64,000 nt of DNA from Caenorhabditis remanei (taxonomy: Eukaryota; Nematoda; Chromadorea; Rhabditida; Rhabditidae): the NCBI RefSeq assembly GCF_010183535.1, contig NC_071333.1, positions 17,110,587-17,174,586 on the forward strand, written 5' to 3'. The notes beneath the pieces were generated by a model. The model was given only the letters and a program-made list of their open reading frames with translations, was not told where the DNA came from and did not search any database. Below are positions 45,900 to 56,761 of the stretch, piece after piece (the stretch's first letter is position 1; each line of letters begins with the position of its first letter). The translations under genes were made by a program, and so were the position numbers.

Positions 45900-46778
45900 G
45901 TCTCCTTTTGACTTCACTGTTGTTTTTATACACGTCCTTTTCGTGTATAACCCTTTCTTTCATTGTTTTATTTCATTTCGTTCATTTTATTTCAATTTAA
46001 AATTGCATTTCCCGAAGTTTTTTTTTTCCCTTATCTTTATTGTCGTACGTTTTCTGCCCTAATTGACCTCTATTCGCTGAAACGGAACACTCATTCAAGC
46101 CGACGGTTCTGTTGATTAATAGGAGCTGACTTCAAAAGAAAAAAAGTGAAACTAGCAGGAAGCGACGAAACGATTGAATGGGTGGGGACAATGCAAAAAT
46201 TTTGGCTTTTTTTGTCACTTTCCCTTCTGGCTTCTAGTTGTCTTACTGAAGTGTGACTATGAATGGAATAACAACATTTTTGTGATTCTAGCTGGAACTG
46301 TAACATTTCGTCTATTTTCTATTTTCAGTAGAATTTTCATTGCATGCGGGCTACTCATTTTTAAAGAAAAAAATTCTGACACCCATTTGTCCGGAATAAC
46401 TCAATTTTATATAACAAGATTCGTAAAAGTCAGTTAAAAAAGATTAGGAACATTGATAAAACTTAATTGGCCGTAATTTTCAATTAATTTACGTTAGTAT
46501 TCAAATGTGTTTTTGGAAGCCTTACTGGTTCTGATAATATTGCGAACTTTATATTTTTCAAAGTGTTTTTTATAAGGTAACTGGGACGCTGAATATCAAT
46601 TTAATCCAAATTTTGCAGTTAACTTTCTAGATTAGCTACCTTTGACATTATCGGATAGCTAACTATAATGTTATGAATGTTTGATGATGTTTAATCTCTT
46701 TGATATACATTTCCCTTACTTTTCTTCAGACCTCATTGTGATAGAAAACCGAAAAACTACCGCCGATGAAAAAAAAAT

Positions 46779-46838
46779 GTCTGGCAAATCGAACGCGGAT
46801 ATACGATCTTCTAATGTGCCATTGGGCAACCAACGACG
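46779..46838 (-). pseudogene. tRNA-Arg-like relic
   Basis: On the minus strand the segment reads GTTGGTTGCCCAATGGCAC, then AGAAGATCG, then GCGTTCGATTTGCC, followed at once by nine T. CCCAATGG, AGAAGAT.G and a GTTCGA T-loop are in the order found in eukaryotic tRNA-Arg, but the 5' half of the anticodon arm is missing and the acceptor stem does not pair well. It is best read as a truncated tRNA gene. The evidence is motif order only. Confidence 0.4.
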
Positions 46839-47566
46839 CAACGCTTCCTCCTTCGCCAATTTTTTCACCGTCGTCACCACCGTCGTCATCTTGTTTCGAC
46901 CGCCAAAACTTGTCCTTTGCCAAGTTTCGCTTCACAAGGCTGCAAGCGACGGCGCGCCTATTACCGGATATATTTCACGTTGGCCATTCTATCAAGGACA
47001 CCTTTAGATGTTGTGGAGAGGAAGAGAGGGGGAAGGTCTTTCAATTTTAGAATGAAAAAGCGATTCTTATCACTTTTTGTAAGGTACGGACGCTTGCGGG
47101 GTGTTGCGCCACTCTTAAAAGAGGTACAGGTTGCTAGTCAGGATGTTTCATTGTGTTGCGATGTGTGGACACCTTAATGTTCATAATTATTTGCTTTGTC
47201 TGATGCTAAACAAGCTGAAAAGTCTAGTACTACTTACCAAGAACACACTCGAAGACGCTGAAGGTTCCAAGATGGCCACTTCTTCCATTTTCGCTTTTAC
47301 CTCTTCATTCTCGCTTTGTCTTTCAAAACTTTCACTCCAATCATTTCACTATTACTTTACTTTGATAAATACCAGTTTTCTCTCCCATCTTTTTCTCAAT
47401 TCCTTTTCTTCATTCTTTCACTACTATCTTAGTCTTTTTTCTTTTCATTTCTCATTACTACATCACACTCTTGCTTTTTGCAGTTCGCCACATGTAACGC
47501 ATACTCCGTGTTGATTATTTTTTAAAGTTTTTTAAAGATTTATAGTTAAAATTCCAGATAATAAAA

Positions 47567-48708
47567 ATGATGCGGCTGACGACATGTGTACTCCTCGCAG
47601 TATATGCTACATTCGGATCCGCGCAAGAGAATGGAGTTGACTTTGACAACCCGGGAGTATGTTTTTCGAAACTTTTCTCTCTAAAATGGTTTAGTTTTAT
47701 AAAAATTATTCATTTCAGAACTGCGGAACTGAAGCGAGCAACTGGAAGCCGTGTATTGAGCGTAAGGTAGCTGATCAAGTTTTCGGAAGCTGCTGCTCCA
47801 GATTCGTGCCACCAGAGTGCCGCGGACTCTGCATCTACGAGACAAATGCCATTGAAGCCAGAGTTGTGGTATGTTTTGGTTTGTAAAGATTTTTTACAGG
47901 CATTTTCAGCGATTCAGGCGGCAAGGAAAATGTTGAAAAATGGGATAATTTGTTTAAATCAAAAAGTTTACTGGAAATGTGTTTGGTGAAAGAAAAACTG
48001 ATATTTTCTTAACAGAGGAATGTGAATTTATGATTTCAAATTGGGATGTTTTTTTTTGAATATCAGTGCACGGTGAAGCCAGGGCTGCCAAGTCACCTGT
48101 GCTTTATTGGCAGGAATGGTACATTTTTTGCGTCACGGTGAATATTCGAACTTATATGCATACAATACCGGCTATATGGTTTCAAATGTTCACGGTGACG
48201 CAAAAATGTACCATTCATGTCAATAGAGCGGTGTTGCATTGGTAGGTAGCACTGGTCTCATCGTGTCAGTGCTCTGGAAAAATGGAGTTGAAACGCGAAA
48301 AACAAATTTCGAACCTGTGTTTTGCAATATGAATCAGTATAGTAGCGAAAATTTTGAAACACTCCCGACAAACTATTTTCATCATTTAAATTTTGTCTCA
48401 AACATCTATATTTCCAGCTGATGCACACCATCCAACCATCACGTTGCCGTCTCTACAAGTACTTGCCAGCTATCGTCCACTGCGCCGCTCAAACCCACGA
48501 CAACAGTGAATGCTGCAGATCCAATGGAGTCGCGGAGCTCGGTGAGCAATGCGTACAAATGTGTCAACCACAAAGCAACCCAAGACGATTCTGGGGAGTC
48601 AAGTCACTCCGTAAGGATATGGTTGTCTGTCTTGCCCGTTGGGATCAAATCATGCAGTGTCATCAAGCGGGACTCAGAGCGAGAAAGGTTCCACGTGTCA
48701 ACGCTTAA
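47567..48708 (+). CDS. DB-module secreted protein
   Basis: Three exons (47567-47656, 47719-47868, 48418-48708), all phase 0, 176 residues. A signal peptide (MMRLTTCVLLAVYATFGSA) is followed by a cysteine-rich domain. It contains CCSRFVPPECRGLC, CRLYKYLPAIVHCAAQTHDN, SECCRSNGV, CVQMCQP and, near the end, CLARWDQIMQCHQAGL. This order of CC, CxxxC, YLPxIVxCA, DNxxCC, GV and C..C..GL is the nematode DB module (Pfam DB), found in extracellular proteins of unknown function. It is full length with no membrane segment. The second intron (549 bp) contains a palindromic repeat. The start has two tandem ATG codons behind ATTCCAG, an SL-type acceptor. Confidence 0.93.
48080..48254. repeat. Palindromic repeat in DB-module intron 2
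   Basis: Inner arms GGAATGGTACATTTTTTGCG and complement (about 48112-48147 and 48187-48222), with weaker pairing continuing out to CAGGGCTGCC (48080) and GGTAGCACTG (48254). Ends starting CAG and the overall form resemble a hAT MITE, but I see no matching 8-bp flanks. Confidence 0.65.
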
Positions 48709-49056
48709 ATTATTTCATTTTTAATGTTTCGAAAAATCTCAACTGCGAAGTCATTTACTCCCTAATTATTATTATATCATCTGTTACTCATTTCTCCGTT
48801 ACTTCTACTCATCAAACTTTTTTTTGCTATGGATTCACTTATCAGTCCCATTTCCATTCTCCGTTTTGATCATATCATAAACGTATTCTTTAGTTTTTTT
48901 CATCATCTGTGTTGTAGACGTAGATGAAGAAAGAGGGAGTCTGACATTTTTGACTTTATTCAGTCCTTTAGATAACAAGTATAGATAGAACAGAAAAAAA
49001 AGCTGGACAACGGGAAATAAGACGGTTTGGTTATAAAAAAAACAAATGAAAAACAA

Positions 49057-49407
49057 CATACAAACCGGGCCAAAACAAGCCGACACAAGCCGGTCAAAAT
49101 TAATATTATGAGCTGAAAAATATACGAATATGTATATCTCGACAAGTTCTATGCCCGTGACCTACTACGGGCAGGATGGCTAACCGTTACTGTGGGAAAA
49201 GTGCCAAAAAATGCGAAAATGACCAAAAAAGCCATTCTAGCCCGGCCTGCGGTACATTAACAAATAACCATCCGGCCCGTAGTAGGTCACGGGCATAGAA
49301 CTAGTCGAGATCTACATTTTGGTATATTTTTCAGCTCATAATATTCATTTTGACGCGAGTTACGAGCGGGCCCGTGTCGGCCCGTTTCGGCCCGGTTTGC
49401 AAGTATG
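49057..49407. mobile_element. hAT-like MITE, palindromic
   Basis: The left end CATACAAACCGGGCC and the outward-read right end CATACTTGCAAACCGGGCC are flanked by the exact 8-bp repeat AAAAACAA (49049-49056, 49408-49415). Almost the whole 351 bp forms inverted arms: ATTATGAGCTGAAAAATATA and TTCTATGCCCGTGACCTACT both recur in complement. The ends and GC blocks relate it to the 43438 and 45416 elements. Confidence 0.85.
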
Positions 49408-49459
49408 AAAAACAATGTCGCAGAAAGACAAAAAGAAAACGGAACCAGTGAATTACCAT

Positions 49460-49683
49460 ACTTATCAAGACCCGAGAAATTAGCGCCTATTCACAATTCA
49501 AACTTTTTTTTTTTGAATATCTTTCGCGGAAAAGTAAGAATTTTTACCATCATTCAGAATTGGAAGAAATTCTGAAAACCCATCAAAAATGTTCACATTT
49601 TCGAAGAAAATTAGAAAAAAAAGTTAGTTCATTTTTTGAACCCAGGTCTGTGAATATTTTCTAAAGCCCGGGTCTTGATAAGT
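49460..49683. repeat. 224-bp inverted-repeat element
   Basis: A 15-bp perfect inverted repeat ACTTATCAAGACCCG at 49460-49474 and its complement at 49669-49683. The interior contains TCATTCAGAATTGGAAGAAATT, similar to DNA beside the hairpin at 60351, so that internal piece is dispersed. The right end lies only seven bases from the stop codon of the minus-strand gene, that is in its 3' UTR. No clear target duplication. Confidence 0.75.
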
Positions 49684-49690
49684 GGGAATA

Positions 49691-52600
49691 TCACTGAAAG
49701 GCCAGGTACCCATACTTCTTTCGTTCCCTGATTCCCTCGTGCCACTTGCTCTCTATTCTAGTGACATTATAATACGTGCGTCGTAGACTGTAGAACTCCC
49801 AATTTTTCAATGAAGCCTGGAGACGTTCAATAGTGCGCATTTTGTTGAATGAACGACGTGCGTATGAAAAAAGTGAGCTTGTGTAGCTTTCTTCGTGCGC
49901 AGGAACCTCGGGCCCAGATTCTCGATGATTTTTGTAGAATTCGTTTTTCATCGCTTCTTCCTTCTCTATAATTGGTGAATACTTCCACCAGTGTTCATCT
50001 GTTGACTCTCCAGGGTAAATAAAAACCAATGCAAAGGTGTAATATGTGCCGGTGGAGAAAAAAAGAGTGGCACATGCTCCGTCGTGACGTCGAAAATCAA
50101 TACCAACCGTCTCGAATGTTTGCATTGTGCAAGCCTTACAATAGTCGTTTTTGGTTCCCTCCCTATAATTGTTAAATTGAAACGTATGACGCTTAAAAGG
50201 AGATATAACTATGTTTTAAGTGTCGGATATTTTTATATGGTTCGACGCAGAATTCATGAAAAAATCGAAAACCATCTTGAAGAGGGATTCAAAAACCGGT
50301 TTAAAAGAGTTATCAGCAAAAGAGGGGCAAAAAAAAACCGAGTCTCTTGAAATTCTTGCAGTGTATGTGAAGATTTATTGCGATGAGAATTTTCTCATTT
50401 TCTCCACTAATTTTTTCTTTTACGTGCACCACCAGACTTTTTCCCGATAACTGCTTTTAGGCCGATTTTCGAATATACGTTCCAGAGGATTATCGATTGT
50501 TCCATGTATTCTAAGTCAAACCATGTAAGAAAATCCTACATTCAGAAAATAGTTCTATCACTCTCTACAAGAAACTCACGTTAGAATACAGCACTTCTCG
50601 TCGGAAGAGTAGTGAACCAGTCCTTTGAATAGAGATTTCACATTCCACTCATCCAGATTCTCGATCCAAAGCGACAATCTGTGCAGAGATGTTGAGGATG
50701 TACGGAGCCAGGCAACAATCAACTCGTTCATGTTGTCATGAGAAAACTCTCTCAATCCGATTCTTGCTTCGCTGGCTTGGCATTTGAGAATCTCATTTGG
50801 TCGCATGGTTTTTCTTGTTATATCGATTTTATCCAAATTTTCAATCTGGAATTAGTTTTAATCATTTAAAAAACCGAAATTTCGAATTATTACCTCATGA
50901 GCATTCAGATTTCGGTTGTAGTAAATATCATGAACAATGAGTTCTTCAGCAACAATGAAGTTTCTTAGAAACCAATCGCATTTTGGTCTATTTTTACATT
51001 TTTTGATCTTCTCGTCGTTTTTATCTGTGAGATCGCCAATGTGGAGGATTTTACACCCTCTGAGTATATCAATGTTTTCTGTTGTTTGGAAAAACGCGTC
51101 ATTCGTGTTGAAAAGTCCAGAATCGATTGTTACTGTATGGATTGAACCCGGGCATATAACTCGAAGAGCTTCCACAAATTTCACAGTGTGCAACATAATG
51201 TTCTTTGGGGAGAGAATTCCAAACAGTGATTCAGTGTTGGTAGTGCTTGGAGTACCACTAGAGAACGAAGACGACGACCAGCTATTCAGCAGACTGTTTT
51301 CCATTATTTTCCATGAATGGTAATTGCTTGTGTTTTCGAATTCCAACTTCACTTCACTAATATCTTTGCAGAGACTAATACTGTATTGTTTTGGCTTTCG
51401 TTTTGCTGATCGTTCAGCAATCGGTACATTGTCAAATTTAGATTTTTTAGTCCTGAAAAGAAGTTGAAAAAAAAATCAACGATATGAATGAAAGATAAAG
51501 AATTTTCGGATGTATTCGGCAAGAAATGGTATCTAGCCTAAACAATGGTCATTTCCTTGAGGAATGACCCGTTTTTCAAAGAATGGATCTTTCAGGAATT
51601 GAGTGGTCCCTTCATCGAAAAATGGTCCTTTTACTAAAAATTATTTATTCAGTGGTCCTTTGCTAGAAAGTTATGTTTGTCATGTATTGGCCTGTTTTAT
51701 CAATTTTTATAGTGTAATTTCTACAACCGATGGTAGTTTTGAACTTTATTTTGTGTTTGGAAAAGAAACGACCAATGTTCGGTTTACTTCTGTCCAGCGG
51801 CCAATCGGGTCGAAACTTGTGTTCAGAAACTGCCAAAAATATATTCTAATACTACGAACGATCTTTCAAATGAATTCGGTTTTACGATTCCCCGGCTTCG
51901 GACAAGCTTGACATGTTTTCCTGCTTCAAGTTTTAAAATATTAATCAAAAGAAGATAATACTCCGTTTATGACGTCCCTATCCTATCTTTGATAGTCTCA
52001 CTTATCGTACAGTGTACACTTACATTTAAAAAATAAATTCAAACGACCCAATCTTTAGTATTAACAAACGCAAAGGCTCTGTATTTCGCCGATCCTACAG
52101 CAATCTCTACTGAACCGATTTTCTAAGCACTCTGATTAAAAGATCCGAAATTTTCCCCACTTGATGCCCGTCTTTTTCCGTTTTCAAAAATCTTGAAAAT
52201 ACGTCTTTTGATTTAAAAAAAACTGAATTTCAAGCCAAATTTGAATACAGAAAAGGGTAAGATGGTAGGCAAAACCAGTGAAACATCGGCTGCTCGCATA
52301 CACCGCCTGTTTTAATCAATTAAAAAAAACAACTGACTCTGTTTTGTTGTGTGCATTTCTTAAATCCTACAGCGCTCCATGCTGAACCGATTTACTTTGA
52401 ACTTGGACCAGAAAATCAGAAATTTTTGCTTCTTTTTTTAAATTCTCAGAACTACGATTTCTTAGAGAAACAGTGTCAAAAACTGTTGAAATTGACACGG
52501 AAAACGGCGGAGCCGGTTGGCAAAGCGTCGTCTCTTCCTTTCTCGCTCCGGCCTGGTCGGCGTTTCCCCGGGGAAGTGTGGTTCACGACGACGCGCCGAC

Positions 52601-54075
52601 GCATCCGATATGACGAGTTAGGCATATCGTTGACTGCGATTAGTTGGTTGGAAACCATGTGACACCGTGAATGACTTTTTTGGTATCATAGGATTAAGCA
52701 AGGCTGTTGAAAATCGCGGCCGGCCGTGAAGGGCCGCGGCCGGCCGCGGCTTTTTTCTTAAAAACCTCAAAAAGCCGCGGCCGGCCGCGGCTTTCTAGCA
52801 TATCAACTGAAAACACGACTAGATATGCTTTTGACTTATTGGTACAAATCTGACAACCAAGGTTTGACCCCACCTAGTGGCAAAACTTTTTTGTTTTTTG
52901 TTTTTGACTTTTTGGTACCAATCTGACAACCAGGGTTCGACCCCACCTCGTGGCAAAACATTTTTGTTTTTTGTTTTTGACTTTTTGGTACCAATCTGAC
53001 AACCAGGGTTCGATCCCCACCCGTGCCAAAACTTTTTTGTTTTTTGTTTTTGACTTTTTGGTAACAATCTGATCACCAGGGTTCGACCCCCACCCGTGCC
53101 AAAACTTTTTTGTTTTTTGTTTTTGACTTTTTGGTAACAATCTGATCACTAGGGTTCGACCCCTCCGGTGTCAAACCTTTTTTCATCTCATTTCTTGCTT
53201 TTTTGTATCATTCTGAAACCATTTCAGATCAAAAAAACATTTTTAGATTACAAGTGTCTCTTTTCAGAACAGTCCTTCTCCGAAAAAGCCACTTTGGTCT
53301 TCAGATTTTTACCAAAAACCAAAAATGAAATAAAAAACAGCTTTGACACCAGTGGGGTCGAACCATGAATGTTAGATTGGAACCAAAATGTCAAAAACAA
53401 AAAACAAAAAAGTTTTGGCACGAGTGGGGATCGAACCCCGGTTGTTAGATTGGTACCAAAATGTCAAAAACAAAAAACAATAAAGTTTTGGCACGAGTGG
53501 GGATCGAACCCCGGTTGTCAGATTGGTACCAGAAAACAAAAAACCAGCAAAACTTTTTTTCGAAAACGACAAAGTTTTGCAACTTTGAAAAAAAAGCCGC
53601 GGCCGGCCGCGGCTTTTTCATTTTTTTCTTCTCGCGGCCGGCCGAGGCCGCGGCCCTACCTCGCCCGGCCGCGGCTGGCCGTGCGACAGCCTTGGGATTA
53701 AGAAAAATAGAGGATTTGAAACGTGCCGTCTGTTTCAGGACTAATTAGGATCCACTGTAATACCTACTGGGATGGTGTTAAGAAAAAGGTTTAGTGGCAG
53801 TTAGGCGATGTTTACCGACTGGTAGTGTAACAAATACAAAGCCTGTGCAAAGAACTACCAAATGGTTGATATTTAGTCAAATTATCATTTGATTTCCCAA
53901 AGGACCATTCAGCTCCCAAAAAACCATTCTTCGAGAAAAGGACCATTCTTTTCCAATAAACCCAACATGTCAGGCCAACTAAGGAATTACACACTCACAC
54001 AACGTCACTCGGTATGAATTTCGCCACATCTGCTAAACGAAGGTCTGATGATGGAGCAACCGTGTTGCGACGCAT
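49691..54075 (-). CDS. F-box-associated (FBA-2-like) protein
   Basis: Four exons (54075-53999, 51452-50894, 50845-50580, 50162-49691) stay in frame for 457 residues. The middle exons have the layout of nematode F-box-associated type 2 domains (for example DWFLRNFIVAEELIVHDI, then NELIVAWLRTSSTSLHRLSL). The last exon contains GIDFRRHDGACATLFF, like the FDIxRxDGxxATV motif that ends these proteins. Such proteins normally pair an N-terminal F-box with this substrate-binding part in SCF ubiquitin ligases. Here the first exon (RRNTVAPSSDLRLADVAKF) and the start of exon 2 do not show a convincing F-box, so an exon may be missing or the F-box lost. Intron 1 is 2546 bp and holds a large transposon. 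Exon 1 is the least certain part; it follows TTTTTCAG. Confidence 0.65.
52060..52480 (+). repeat. Two diverged direct repeats in the FBA intron
   Basis: ATCCTACAGCAATCTCTACT / GAACCGATTTTC at about 52093 recurs as ATCCTACAGCGCTCCATGCT / GAACCGATTTAC at about 52364, each followed by similar TTTTC/TTTTG tails. Spacing is about 270 bp. Origin unknown. Confidence 0.5.
52699..53694. mobile_element. 996-bp hAT-like element carrying B-box arrays
   Basis: Terminal repeats CAAGGCTGT at 52699-52707 and complement at 53686-53694 are flanked by the exact 8-bp duplication GGATTAAG (52691-52698, 53695-53702). Just inside the ends are GCGGCCGGCCGCGG palindromes. The interior has five copies of a ~73-bp unit on the plus strand (52839-53180) and three on the minus strand (53343-53535). 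Each unit has GGTACCAATCTGACAACC, then GGTTCGACCCC or GGTTCGATCCCC, then CCGTGCCAAAAC and a T-rich tail. There is no protein-coding capacity. It sits in intron 1 of the FBA gene. Confidence 0.88.
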
Positions 54076-56761
54076 CGCCTGAAAAAGTTTCATTAAAAAC
54101 GGAAGATAACGAGAGGAGTAACGGAAGAAAAACGATTTTCGAAATGAAATGGTCAATATCATTCTCGATTGTTACTAGGCAACGTGAGTTAGACATCATC
54201 ACCGACTAGTACGAGTGTGGCTTTAAATTTCACGTGAGATGTGGGTAGGTGTTATTTCTTCTTTCTCTCTCTTTCTAGAGAGTGTAATTAGTGCGTCTCA
54301 CTCTGAAATTCCCAAAAGAGGAAGATTGACGCATCATATGTTATTTCGAAACTAGGAAAGAGCGAGCAATTTGGAAGTTTTCTCGGTTAACACATTTCGT
54401 CATGAGTGGAGGAAGCTGACTTAGAGAACTGGTCTCTTGATTCAACTATAAAACAACAAAAACAGGTCAGAAGTACTACTTGATCTGCCAAAAACGAGTC
54501 GACTACAACCAAACAAGATATTTTTCAGAGATTATCGGGGAAATGGTTGCCGTTTATCTTGCAATTCAGACATATTGATCAGAACTGGGTTAGACAAGCA
54601 CATGAACGTGTTGACAACATCTTGGAAACCTTCTCAACACTTGAATTAAGGCTAATAAATGTTATCTAAAATGGTAACATGCATGAAAAGTTGAAAAGAA
54701 GTCACAAAAAATACAAATCTATTTGGTTTAATATATTAGGCTATTAGTGGAAGTAAATGAAGTAGTCATTAGGAGAAACGGACATTGAAGATTGCTGTCG
54801 TCATTTGTAAGGATCTGAAAAGCGCATCTTTTTAGAATGCTTTCCCGAAAATACAATTATTAATCAAATCAGTTAACTTTCAGGTTCAAAAACCCAACAT
54901 TTTATTTTCAACAGATTTGCGCAGGTTATAATCGTCTATGAATGTCCTAATTCAACTATTGGTATGCAACTAGGCAGGATACAAACCAGGACTGTTAATA
55001 ATTGTTTATAAAGTGTTTTTATGTAGAATTGTGAGGTTCTTAGTGCAAATGAGCTTTGGTTCAGTCTGAATAGGTGATCATTATTTCTGAGCATGGTGGA
55101 ACCTGGTGTATAATGGTTTTTTTTCCCATTTTATTTCAAGTTTCATCCATTCTTGTTTTCTGGTTAGGAATTTATCAGTTTCCCTATATTTTCTTTGTCT
55201 TTTGTCGTTTTGTTAGGTTAAGCTTGCATTTATACTTTTACTAACTTCCCTAATTTGTGAATGTGTACAGAGCGGTAACTCCTGTACGGGAAATATCAAA
55301 TTTAGTCTATGACGTTCAGAGCTACAGTACTCCTCTAGTCATTAAATCATTAACTCATTGTACATAATCTAATTTCCAATTAACATCTCAAAGTTCACCA
55401 CATTAGAAATTCAAATATTACCATTCTCATCTCTTCTTTATTCTTTTGTCATTGATAGCCCTGATGCGACCGATAGCCAAAAGTAGGACGTTGAAGGGGT
55501 GCTCATAAAAAGTGTTGTTAGGTCTGTGTGTTCGTCATAAAGCAATTCCTTTTATCTTTCGAAATTTGCGAAAGGTTGAGACTGTGGAGAAAGAGATAAT
55601 AAGATAATGAGGCTGAAAAAGTGAGTTCGAATTCAAAAAGTGAGGTGGTGGTGTGAACGTTTGAATCAAAAACAAGAGGACTGCTGGGCACATATTACGA
55701 GTATCTCGTTTTGAAAGCTTCAGAGCAGAACTACCTGTGTTAGAACCGGTACGAACCAGATTTGCAGTTTAGAACAGTTCTAATGTTTAGCAACCCTCAG
55801 AAATCAATTTTTGACACCGTTCTCAGACAGATCGTGAATACTGGCTAGGCTGAAGCAAGAGTCCGTGGATATGACTAGGTTTTTAATACATTCCAGTGCA
55901 GATACTGGGTTTGGAACTCCATAATTAGAGTGTCAGACAATACTGCTCGGAAGTCGTGCTGCAACTTTAGGTCGGAAGTTGAGGTGGATTCGGCTTTCGG
56001 TCGGATCTAGCTCAGGTTCTGTTCAAAAGTGGACCGATTTCAGACATTTAGCTGTGTCTAGGTCACCATTTGGCCGAAAAATGAAACAGTCTCGGTATGA
56101 AGTTGGACTTACATTTAGAGCACTTTTTACCCGCGAGATAAACCAATGGCGGCTTCAGATCGGATCTTGGTCACCTTCTGATCAGAAATTAAGAAAATGT
56201 TGGTTTAGCTCGGACATTGGTCGGATTTCGATCACAAGTTTCGCTCTGACTGTCCGCTGGCCTTAAGATGATTGGGCCTTGGTCGGATTTTAAGTGCGTC
56301 GCCTGTTTCTCAACTCGTGTTTTTTGTTTTCCAATCATTTTTCAAAGTTTTATTAAAGATTTCGTCCTACTAATGATCGGTTTTTGAATCAATTTTGTCT
56401 ATTTTTCATCAAATCTCACATTATTATTCATACAGATCACGAAAATATCATGGAACTCAACGAATTTCGATAGTGGAAGTGCTCAAACTCAATGGAAAAC
56501 TTATTGTAAGTGGATTTTTATCTCATGACCAAAAATCTTTAAGTTATTTCACGTTCTCTCTAAAAAAGTCAGCGATAGTTTTTTCCCGCCTGGAATGTAT
56601 TGTCAGAAGGGAACATATGAAAGCAAAAAACATAATTAAGTTATGTATTTTACAGAAGTTCACTGACAAAGTATACATCTTTACACAAATTCGAGCGCAC
56701 CAGGGATACATCGAAAAGTAATTGCACTTAGTTGTTTTTTTTTGTATTTTCGTGTCTAGTG

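Larger units (their letters stand above)
45270..47566. other. Intergenic between L-domain and DB-module genes
   Basis: Contains a related hAT-like MITE, a C15 tract at 45885-45899 and a tRNA-like relic (separate entries). About 47200-47510 is pyrimidine-rich and probably includes the DB-gene promoter. No coding gene seen; the overlapping frames around 46680-47180 trace to the tRNA-like and GC-richer segment. Confidence 0.5.
48709..49690. other. Convergent spacer packed with repeats
   Basis: Between the DB-module stop and the FBA-gene stop. Contains a hAT-like MITE and a second inverted-repeat element (separate entries). No coding gene. Confidence 0.6.

Noticed and set aside
52819..53701. Several overlapping frames with repeated QKTKKFW / VGIEP peptides
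   Set aside because: They are translations of the 73-bp B-box repeat units and change frame with each unit.
51540..54000. Similar GAATGGTCCTTTT strings on both sides of the 52699 element, as a possible larger inverted repeat
   Set aside because: The matches are short and scattered; I could not align continuous arms by eye.
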